Positions 1 to 5,270 of a DNA stretch of 10,861 nucleotides are shown piece after piece (the first letter of the stretch is position 1; the number at the start of each line of letters is the position of its first letter). The notes under the pieces were generated by a model, which did not search any database, had not been told where the DNA came from, and saw only the letters and a program-made list of their open reading frames with translations. Origin of the DNA: an uncultured Rhodanobacteraceae bacterium (lineage in GTDB: Bacteria; Pseudomonadota; Gammaproteobacteria; Xanthomonadales; Rhodanobacteraceae). Location: positions 1 to 10,861 of the forward strand of contig CALFNI010000649.1 of NCBI GenBank assembly GCA_937902695.1, written 5' to 3'. The position numbers and the translations under genes are program-made.

Positions 1-1
1 C

Positions 2-574
2 GAGACCGTGCTCGACAACTCGCCCTATCAGGCCCGCCTCGTCGCGGACGGCAAGGCGTACGACGGGTTCACGTGGTCCGAGTGGTGCCGCGAGCAGCGC
101 GCGAAGCCGTTGCCGGGCGCGCTCGAGTTCGCGCAGGATGCGGCCAAGCGCGGCGTCGCGGTGTTCTATCTTTCCAATCGCGCGCAGGATCTGAACGCGG
201 CGACGCTCGCCAATCTTCGCGCCGACGGATTCCCGGTCGAGGATGACGCGGCGTTCCTCGGCCTCGGCACTCTCGTCGACGGCTGCGAAGAGGTCGGCAC
301 CGAAAAGGGCTGCCGGCGCGAGCTCGTCGGCCGCACGCATCGCGTGCTGATGCAGTTCGGCGATCAGATCGGCGATTTCGTGGACGTCGAGGCAAACACG
401 GCGGCGGGGCGTCGCGCGGCGATGGCGCCGTATGCGGACTGGATCGGCGAGCGCTGGTTCGTCCTGCCGAATCCGACCTATGGCTCGTGGGAGCCCGCGC
501 TGTTCGGCAACGACTGGGCACTGCCGGCGGGGGAGCGCCGCAAGGCCAAGATCGAGGCACTGACGACAGAATAG
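2..574 (+). CDS. HAD-family acid phosphatase / 5'-nucleotidase, lipoprotein e(P4) type (5' end missing)
   Basis: The frame is open from the window edge and ends at TAG 572-574. The first residues read ETVLDNSPY, the second half of the DxDETxLDN catalytic motif of class C / e(P4)-type acid phosphatases; its nucleophile Asp therefore lies just outside the window. Further HAD landmarks are FYLSNR (nt 164-181, motif II Ser) and GDQIGDF (nt 359-379, acidic motif IV), followed by the family-typical LPNPTYGSWEPAL near the end. Members are usually secreted or lipid-anchored enzymes that remove phosphate from nucleotides or other phosphomonoesters, often Mg-dependent; the signal peptide cannot be checked here. 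GTG at nt 8 is an internal Val, not the start. No strong terminator follows directly. Family assignment is firm; exact substrate is not known. Confidence 0.9.
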   Translation, partial: ETVLDNSPYQARLVADGKAYDGFTWSEWCREQRAKPLPGALEFAQDAAKRGVAVFYLSNRAQDLNAATLANLRADGFPVEDDAAFLGLGTLVDGCEEVGTEKGCRRELVGRTHRVLMQFGDQIGDFVDVEANTAAGRRAAMAPYADWIGERWFVLPNPTYGSWEPALFGNDWALPAGERRKAKIEALTTE

Positions 575-581
575 CTTTGAT

Positions 582-619
582 AAGCAATAGGTTATCGTAG
601 TATATGTGAGGTATTGCTT
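582..619. repeat. 8-bp inverted repeat downstream of the phosphatase gene
   Basis: AAGCAATA (582-589) and TATTGCTT (612-619) are perfect inverted copies with 22 nt between them. The stretch is strikingly AT-rich: line 601-660 has 24 G/C of 60. The right arm overlaps a candidate -35 hexamer (614-619). It could be a weak 3' hairpin of the phosphatase mRNA or an operator for the downstream promoter. There is no U-run after it, so an efficient intrinsic terminator is unlikely. Confidence 0.4.
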
Positions 620-642
620 TAGCACATCGGCCTAAGTATCAT
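614..642 (+). promoter_or_regulatory. Candidate sigma70-type promoter of a small transcript
   Basis: TTGCTT (614-619) and TATCAT (637-642) are separated by 17 nt. The -10 matches TATAAT at 5 of 6 positions; the -35 keeps the TTG. It lies in the most AT-rich noncoding part of the window and would start RNA near 649, about 135 nt before an intrinsic terminator. An alternative pair is TTGATA (577-582) with TATATG (601-606), spacing 18. Motif evidence only. Confidence 0.35.
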
Positions 643-648
643 GAATCC

Positions 649-782
649 ATACCGATTCTGTGACGACAACGACAAGCGCCCCGAAGCTCGCAGAACAACC
701 CCCAGAGAAAACGACGTACAGGTTCCCCCTCCGGCTACTGCCGGATTGAACTCAGAAGGTCCGCCTTCTGAGTTTCTTTTTT
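649..782 (+). ncRNA. Candidate small RNA, about 135 nt, ending in an intrinsic terminator
   Basis: No credible protein is encoded here, yet the stretch has a plausible promoter (614-642) and ends in a very strong terminator (749-782). Between them lies a C-rich, weakly folded segment with the runs ACCCCCAG (698-705) and TTCCCCCTCC (723-732). A small hairpin TCCGGC-TACT-GCCGGA (730-745) sits directly before the terminator stem. C-rich single-stranded patches can pair with G-rich ribosome-binding sites of target mRNAs, so a trans-acting regulator is possible. It does not match tmRNA, 4.5S RNA, RNase P or 6S features that I could check by eye. The alternative is a 3' UTR of the phosphatase mRNA. 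Confidence 0.35.
749..782 (+). terminator. Strong Rho-independent terminator with UNCG-type tetraloop
   Basis: An 11-bp perfect stem, AACTCAGAAGG (749-759) with CCTTCTGAGTT (764-774), closes the loop TCCG (UCCG in RNA, a member of the stable UNCG class). It is followed by T CTTTTTT (775-782). This is the clearest intrinsic terminator in the window. It ends whatever transcript enters from the left, either the candidate sRNA or the phosphatase mRNA. Confidence 0.9.
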
Positions 783-834
783 GCGGCGCCCGCAGCGCCT
801 CCGCGCGCGCCCGGTGGCTGCCCGCGACACCCCC

Positions 835-843
835 TGCTAGAGT
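835..843 (+). promoter_or_regulatory. Candidate extended -10 element for the lipoprotein gene
   Basis: TGCTAGAGT fits the extended -10 pattern TGnTAnnnT (hexamer TAGAGT at 838-843). RNA would start near 850, giving a leader of roughly 30 nt before the start at 879. No convincing -35 is seen 17 nt upstream. A promoter is needed here because the terminator at 749-782 closes off upstream transcription. Confidence 0.35.
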
Positions 844-878
844 TCGCCGCCCTTTCGCGGGTTCGTAAGGTAACGATC

Positions 879-1805
879 ATGTCCATGCGCCTTGTCCGCG
901 TCGCTTTCGTCGCGCTGCTCGCGGCTGCCGCCGCCGGCTGCGGAAACCAGCAGTCGTCTGCGCCGGTCGCCACGAGCGCGAACACGCCCGACGCGACGAT
1001 CCGGAAATCAGCCGATCTCCTCAAGCAGAACGACATCGCGGGCGTCATGCAGAACGCGCTGCCGCCGGCCGAGTTCGAGAAGGTCAAGGCCGACTGGACG
1101 AAGGCGAACAACGAGCGCCCCGTCACCGACGAGGATCGCAAGAAGTTCGAGGAGACGATGGCGCGCCTGACGGCGCCCGACGCCGACAAGACGATCTACG
1201 CCGAGATCGAGCCGCAGCTCAAGCAGTTCGACGCGCAGTACCAGCAGCAGATCCCGATGTACGTCGCGATGGGCCAGGGCTGGCTGACCGGCATGGTGCA
1301 GCAGAACAAGGATCTCTCCGACGCCGACAAGCAGCAGGCCGTCGCGGCCATCAACGCGCTCGCGGCGTGGGTGCAGAAGACGCGCTTCACCGATGCCGAA
1401 TCGGTCAAGAAGGTGCTTGCGATCACGACGAAGACCGCGCGCGATCTCAACCTCAAGTCGCTCGACGAAGCGCGCGCGCTGACGTTCGATCAGTCGATGC
1501 AGAAGGCGCGCGTCGCGCTCGGCGCCTTCAAGGAAGCGCTGGCGGTATACGGTTTCTCGGTCGACAAGACGCTCGATTCCGTCAAGCCCGAAGTGCTCAG
1601 CAACGACGGCAAGACGGCGTCGGTGAAGGTCAGCTATACGCTGCTCGACACGCCGCTCACGGCGACGACCCAGATGGTCAACGTCGATGGTCGCTGGTAC
1701 GGCAAGGACACGATCGAGAAGCTGAAGGAACAGCAGCAGCACGACGCCGCGCCCGACAAGGCGGTGCCCGCCGAAGCACCGCCCGCGAGCCCGGACAAGA
1801 CGTAA
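879..1805 (+). CDS. Putative lipoprotein of unknown function
   Basis: A 308-residue protein with a short basic start (MSMRLVR), a hydrophobic Ala/Leu/Val core and a lipobox ending AAGC at Cys21, so it is probably exported and lipid-anchored. The start is supported by AAGG (867-870) eight bases before ATG. Residues 25-230 are mostly polar and helix-forming, rich in Lys, Asp, Gln and Ala, with runs such as YQQQIP. Residues about 241-282 (NDGKTASVKVSYTLLD...DGRWYGKDTI) look like a small beta-rich module of the kind that closes NTF2-like or DUF4878-like lipoproteins; this is a resemblance, not an identification. The tail is rich in Pro, Ala, Asp and Lys and probably disordered. I do not recognise the family. 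It lies 51 nt upstream of plsB, which seems to have its own promoter, so a functional link is not implied. Confidence 0.8.
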   Translation: MSMRLVRVAFVALLAAAAAGCGNQQSSAPVATSANTPDATIRKSADLLKQNDIAGVMQNALPPAEFEKVKADWTKANNERPVTDEDRKKFEETMARLTAPDADKTIYAEIEPQLKQFDAQYQQQIPMYVAMGQGWLTGMVQQNKDLSDADKQQAVAAINALAAWVQKTRFTDAESVKKVLAITTKTARDLNLKSLDEARALTFDQSMQKARVALGAFKEALAVYGFSVDKTLDSVKPEVLSNDGKTASVKVSYTLLDTPLTATTQMVNVDGRWYGKDTIEKLKEQQQHDAAPDKAVPAEAPPASPDKT

Positions 1806-1842
1806 CCGGTCGCGCAGGACCCGCCGAGGCAAGGCAGGCGGG

Positions 1843-1849
1843 CTAAACT
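1843..1849 (+). promoter_or_regulatory. Candidate -10 element giving a leaderless plsB mRNA
   Basis: CTAAACT contains the hexamer TAAACT (1844-1849, 4 of 6 to TATAAT). Only seven bases separate it from the plsB ATG (1857), so transcription would begin at or within two bases of the start codon. No Shine-Dalgarno sequence lies in the usual window before the ATG; the nearest G-rich run (1837-1842) is too far. An imperfect dyad CCCGCC (1820-1825) / GGCGGG (1837-1842) sits just upstream. No good -35 is visible. Confidence 0.45.
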
Positions 1850-1856
1850 CGCGCAT

Positions 1857-4391
1857 ATGAACGACATGCCAGCCGCGCCGCGCGTGACCGCGAGCGTACG
1901 GCCTCCTGCGTGGATCGAGCTGCTCGGCGCGCTGTTGAGGCCGTGGCTCCGGATCCGCCGCGAGCCCGCCGATGCCGCGCGGTTCGTGCCCGACGATGCG
2001 ACGCCGACGATCTACGTCGTCGAGCGTTACGGCCTCTCGGACACGCTGATCCTCGACCAGGCCTGCCGCGAAGCGGGCCTTCCTTCGCCCTATGCGATCG
2101 CCGAGAAGCTGCCGATCAAGCGCAGCACCGCCGTCGTCGCGCTGTCGCGTCGGCCGCGCGTGTTCGGGCGGCGCCCGCATCCGACCCGCTCGGAAACGCT
2201 GAGCCGGCTCGCCGCCGCGGTCGCCGCAGATTCCGGCACCGACGTGCGGCTGGTGCCGGTCTCGATCTTCGTCGGACGCGCGCCGGATCGCGAGTCCGGC
2301 TGGTTCAGCGTCCTGTTCGCGGAAAACTGGGTCGTCGTCGGCCGCTTCCGGCGCCTGCTCGCCTTGTTCCTCAATGGGCGCGACACGATCGTGCAGTTCG
2401 CGCCCCCGGTGTCGATGCGCGAGGCTCTCAGCGGCGAGACCGAGCAGGAACGCGGCGTGCGCAAGCTGCAGCGCCTCCTGCGCGTGCATTTCCGCCGCAT
2501 CCGCGCCGTCGTCATCGGCCCCGATCTATCGCACCGGCGGACCGTCGTCGATGCGCTGCTCAACACCGATCCCGTCCGCAACACGATCGAGGCGACCGCG
2601 AGCAAGGAAAACATCTCGATCGACGCCGCGCGCGCACGTGCGCGCAAGTACGCGATGGAGATCGCCGCCGATTATTCGCACCCGGTGGTGCGCTCGCTCT
2701 CGTTCATGCTGAAGGCGTTCTGGAACAAGCTCTACGACGGCGTCGACGTGCACCACTTCGAGACGATCCGCGAAGTCGCGCCCGGGCACGAAGTCATCTA
2801 CGTGCCGTGCCATCGCAGCCACGTCGATTACCTGCTGCTCTCGTACCAGCTCCTGACGAATCACGTCGCGATCCCGCACATCGGTGCCGGCGTGAATCTC
2901 AACCTGCCGGTGATCGGGCCGATCCTGCGCCGCGGCAGCGCATTCTTCCTGCGCCGCACGTTCAAGGGCGATCCGCTCTATTCGACTGTGTTCCGCGAGT
3001 ACATCTCGCAGCTCTTCATGCGCGGCGTCTCGCTCGAATACTTCATCGAAGGCGGCCGTTCGCGCACGGGACGCCTGCTCCAGCCGCGCGGCGGCATGCT
3101 CTCGATGACGCTGCGGAGCTTCCTGCGCGAATCGCGCCGCCCGGTGGTGTTCCAGCCGGTCTACATCGGCTACGAAAAGATCATGGAAGGCGACGCCTAC
3201 ATCGGCGAGCTTTCCGGCAAGCCCAAGGAAAAGGAATCGCTGCGCGGCCTCTTCAAGGCGTTCGGCGCGCTGAAGCAGCACTACGGCCGCGTCGCGCTGA
3301 ACTTCGGCGAGCCGATCTTCCTGCGCCCGCTGCTCGACGAGGTCGCGCCCGCCTGGGAAGCCGCGACGGAAGATCCGGAAGTCAAACCCGAGTGGCTCAA
3401 CCGCGCCGTCGACACGCTCGCGACGCGCATCCTCGAGAACGTCAACCGCGCGGCGCACGTCAATCCGATCAACCTGCTCGCGATCTCGCTGTTGTCGACG
3501 CCCAAGCACGCGATGACCGAAGCCGACCTCGCCGCGCAGCTCGAGCTCTGCAAGGCGCTGGTCGCGGAATTGCCGTATTCGGATCGCGTCACGATGACCG
3601 AGCTCTCGCCGGCCGAGATCATCGCGTACGGCGAGAAGATGGGCTGGATCAGCCGCATCGCGCATCCGCTCGGCGACGTGCTCGGCCTCGACGACAAGGC
3701 CGGCGTGCTGCTCTCGTATTTCCGCAACAACGTGACGCATCTCTACGCGGCAGCGGCCTGGGTCGCGTGCTGCTTCCTCAACAACCGGCGCATGGCGCGC
3801 GCATCGATCCTGCGCCTCGGCCGGCTCGTCTATCCGTTCATCCAGGCCGAGCTGTTCCTGCCGTGGACCGGCGAGCAGTTCATCGCGCGCATCCAGCAGA
3901 CGATCGACTTCTTCGTCGCGCGCGGCCTCCTCGGCACCGATGCGGACGGTCGCGTGATCACGCGACAGCCGGGCCAGAGCGATTCGGCGTTCCGCCTGCG
4001 CGCGGTCGCGCGAAACCTCCTGCCGGCGATCGAGCGCTATTACATCGGCCTCGCGCTGCTCGTGAAGAACGGCCCGCACACGCTGTCCGCCGGCGAGCTC
4101 GAAACGCTCTGCTGGCTGACCGCGCAGCGTCTCTCGCTGCTGCACGAGCTCAACGCGCCCGAGTTCTTCGATCGTTCGCTGTTCCGCGGCTTCATCCAGA
4201 AGCTGCGCGAGCGCCGCATCATTTCGGCGGACGAAAACGGCAAGCTCGTGTTCGATTCCGAGCTCGATGCCGTTGCGAAAGATGCGCGCGTGATCCTGTC
4301 GCGCGAGATCCGTCACGGCATCCTGAAGCTCACGCCCGAAAAGCACGCCGAGCTGACGCGCGACAGCGGCCAGGACGGCAAGCCGGCCTGA
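1857..4391 (+). CDS. plsB: Glycerol-3-phosphate 1-O-acyltransferase
   Basis: An 844-residue protein, slightly longer than the E. coli enzyme (807). It transfers an acyl chain from acyl-ACP or acyl-CoA to the sn-1 position of glycerol-3-phosphate, the first step of phospholipid synthesis, at the inner membrane. All acyltransferase blocks are intact: block I HRSHVD (319-324, the HxxxxD catalytic pair), block II around GVNLNLPVIGPILRRG (345-360), block III FIEGGRSRTG (396-405, glycerol-3-phosphate contacts), and block IV VFQPVYIGYEK (431-441). The long N-terminal helical region (about 1-300) and the C-terminal half of unassigned function are typical of PlsB. Start choice: ATG 1857 is the first in-frame start after the upstream stop, and it lacks an RBS, which fits leaderless translation. 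It does not overlap its neighbours and is probably a single-gene unit. Confidence 0.97.
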   Translation: MNDMPAAPRVTASVRPPAWIELLGALLRPWLRIRREPADAARFVPDDATPTIYVVERYGLSDTLILDQACREAGLPSPYAIAEKLPIKRSTAVVALSRRPRVFGRRPHPTRSETLSRLAAAVAADSGTDVRLVPVSIFVGRAPDRESGWFSVLFAENWVVVGRFRRLLALFLNGRDTIVQFAPPVSMREALSGETEQERGVRKLQRLLRVHFRRIRAVVIGPDLSHRRTVVDALLNTDPVRNTIEATASKENISIDAARARARKYAMEIAADYSHPVVRSLSFMLKAFWNKLYDGVDVHHFETIREVAPGHEVIYVPCHRSHVDYLLLSYQLLTNHVAIPHIGAGVNLNLPVIGPILRRGSAFFLRRTFKGDPLYSTVFREYISQLFMRGVSLEYFIEGGRSRTGRLLQPRGGMLSMTLRSFLRESRRPVVFQPVYIGYEKIMEGDAYIGELSGKPKEKESLRGLFKAFGALKQHYGRVALNFGEPIFLRPLLDEVAPAWEAATEDPEVKPEWLNRAVDTLATRILENVNRAAHVNPINLLAISLLSTPKHAMTEADLAAQLELCKALVAELPYSDRVTMTELSPAEIIAYGEKMGWISRIAHPLGDVLGLDDKAGVLLSYFRNNVTHLYAAAAWVACCFLNNRRMARASILRLGRLVYPFIQAELFLPWTGEQFIARIQQTIDFFVARGLLGTDADGRVITRQPGQSDSAFRLRAVARNLLPAIERYYIGLALLVKNGPHTLSAGELETLCWLTAQRLSLLHELNAPEFFDRSLFRGFIQKLRERRIISADENGKLVFDSELDAVAKDARVILSREIRHGILKLTPEKHAELTRDSGQDGKPA

Positions 4392-4399
4392 GCACGATT

Positions 4400-4415
4400 C
4401 CGCACGGTCGTGCGG
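4400..4415 (+). terminator. Small hairpin after plsB, possible weak terminator
   Basis: CCGCAC (4400-4405) and GTGCGG (4410-4415) form a 6-bp stem around GGTC, nine bases after the plsB stop. There is no U-tract, so if it stops transcription it would need Rho or act only as an mRNA 3' stabiliser. The next gene starts 70 nt further on. Confidence 0.3.
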
Positions 4416-4485
4416 CCGATCGCGGTTCCTCGGTCACGCGCGTCGGCGTATCCTCGACGCGTCGTCGGATCGTGAGGATCGAACG

Positions 4486-4968
4486 ATGCACGCGCGCGCC
4501 GCATGGATGCTCGGAGCCTTTCTCATCGCCGCAACGATCACAGGTTGCGATCGATCCGCGCCACCCGATGCGAAACCTGCGGCCACGCCGGTCGTTCCGG
4601 CGGCAACCCTCGCCGGCACCTCGTGGCAACTCGTCAAGTTCACCGGCAGCGATGGCAGCACGCTCGAGCCGGACGACCGCACGAAATACACGTTGACGTT
4701 CCAGCCCGACGGCGCCGTCGTCGCGCGCATCGACTGCAATCGCGGGCGCGGCACATGGAAATCCGACACGCCGGGCCAACTCGTGCTCGGCCCGCTCGCG
4801 CTGACGCGCATGATGTGTCCGCCGGGCTCGATGCACGATCGCGTCGCGGCCGACTGGGATGCCGTGCGCGCGTATACGATGAAGGATGGCCATCTGTTCC
4901 TGTCGCTGATGGCCGACGGCGGCACCTACGAATACGAGCCCGCGACCGCCGCGCCATCGTCCGGCTGA
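4486..4968 (+). CDS. META-domain (HslJ-like) lipoprotein
   Basis: A 160-residue protein with a signal peptide and lipobox ITGC (Cys21), then a Pro/Ala-rich linker (24-40) and one META/DUF306 domain (about 41-151). The domain opens with the typical LAGTSWQLV and continues with DCNRGRGTW (83-91) and LGPLALTRMMCPPGS (101-115). Two conserved Cys (84 and 111) could form a disulfide in the periplasm. META-domain proteins such as HslJ are envelope proteins linked to novobiocin resistance and stress in E. coli; their biochemical role is not settled. Asp at +2 after the lipid Cys is an inner-membrane retention signal in Enterobacteria, though the rule differs among families. GTGAGGA (4471-4477) nine bases before ATG supports the start, and TATCCT (4449-4454) is a possible -10. 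It ends seven bases before the convergent DUF465 gene. Confidence 0.9.
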   Translation: MHARAAWMLGAFLIAATITGCDRSAPPDAKPAATPVVPAATLAGTSWQLVKFTGSDGSTLEPDDRTKYTLTFQPDGAVVARIDCNRGRGTWKSDTPGQLVLGPLALTRMMCPPGSMHDRVAADWDAVRAYTMKDGHLFLSLMADGGTYEYEPATAAPSSG

Positions 4969-4975
4969 GGATGCG

Positions 4976-5182
4976 TCACGCGTCGAGATCGGGAATCAGC
5001 TTGTTCTCGAGGTACGCGATCATGTCCTTGAGCCGGAGCTTGCGCTTCTTGAGGCGCGTCAGGTGCAGCTCGTCGGAGCCAGGGTCGAGCACGAGACGCG
5101 AGATCGCGGCATCGAGATCGCGATGCTCGCTTTTGAGCTCGGTCAGCTTGCGGGCAATGGCGGCGGGGTCTTCGGGGAACAT
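4976..5182 (-). CDS. YdcH/DUF465 family small protein
   Basis: A 68-residue, highly charged protein predicted to be entirely helical. The N-terminal FPEDPAAIARKL, the central LDPGSDELHLTRLKKRKL and the end LKDMIAYLENKLIP follow the DUF465 (YdcH) pattern: two antiparallel helices joined at the conserved acidic/Pro turn, then a Lys-rich segment. The family is widespread in Proteobacteria; its function is unknown, and coiled-coil dimerisation is plausible. It is cytoplasmic, with no signal or membrane segment. TAAACT on the minus strand (5209-5204) may be the -10, placing the RNA start about 15 nt before the ATG; the RBS is weak (GAGA). It is convergent with the META gene and divergent from the beta-helix gene. 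Confidence 0.88.
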   Translation of the reverse strand: MFPEDPAAIARKLTELKSEHRDLDAAISRLVLDPGSDELHLTRLKKRKLRLKDMIAYLENKLIPDLDA

Positions 5183-5203
5183 GCGGGTCTCGGCGGACGC
5201 GTC

Positions 5204-5211
5204 AGTTTAGC
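5204..5211 (-). promoter_or_regulatory. Candidate -10 element for the DUF465 gene
   Basis: Reading leftward the sequence is GCTAAACT, identical over eight bases to the element just before plsB (GCTAAACT, 1842-1849). It would give a leader of about 15 nt for the ATG at 5182. No clear -35 is seen on the minus strand. The recurrence of the same octamer at the expected place before two unrelated genes is the main support. Confidence 0.35.
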
Positions 5212-5215
5212 GCCG

Positions 5216-5270
5216 ATGTCCGGGTCTGCCGCACAAGGCCGTAATGCCGGGGACCTCAATCCCCGGACAT
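5216..5270 (+). promoter_or_regulatory. Leader of the beta-helix gene with two mutually exclusive stems
   Basis: ATGTCCGGG (5216-5224) can pair with CCCGGACAT (5262-5270), a 9-bp stem. CCGGGGA (5247-5253) can pair with TCCCCGG (5260-5266), a 7-bp hairpin with a 6-nt loop. The two share the right arm, so only one can form at a time. AAGG (5235-5238) and the ATG at 5244 lie inside the larger loop, and the small hairpin begins right after that ATG. This could modulate translation, or it may be chance in GC-rich DNA. Confidence 0.35.

Noticed and set aside
641..868. Open frame of 75 codons starting at ATG 641
   Set aside because: It runs straight through the strong terminator at 749-782, has no RBS, and its predicted product is low-complexity Arg/Pro/Ala in the second half.
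1008..2489. 493-codon antisense frame opposite the lipoprotein and plsB 5' end
   Set aside because: It spans two real genes and their promoter region and has repetitive Arg/Leu/Asp-rich composition without a family signature.
2526..4346. 606-codon antisense frame opposite plsB
   Set aside because: Composition (Arg, Glu, Ala, Asp, Leu, Val-rich without motifs) fits the antisense shadow of a high-GC3 gene; no RBS or domain was recognised.
1910..4696. Very long (928-codon) frame overlapping plsB on the same strand
   Set aside because: The product is almost entirely Arg/Ala/Pro/His, the usual shadow of GC-rich codons in another frame; plsB has all its catalytic motifs in the competing frame.
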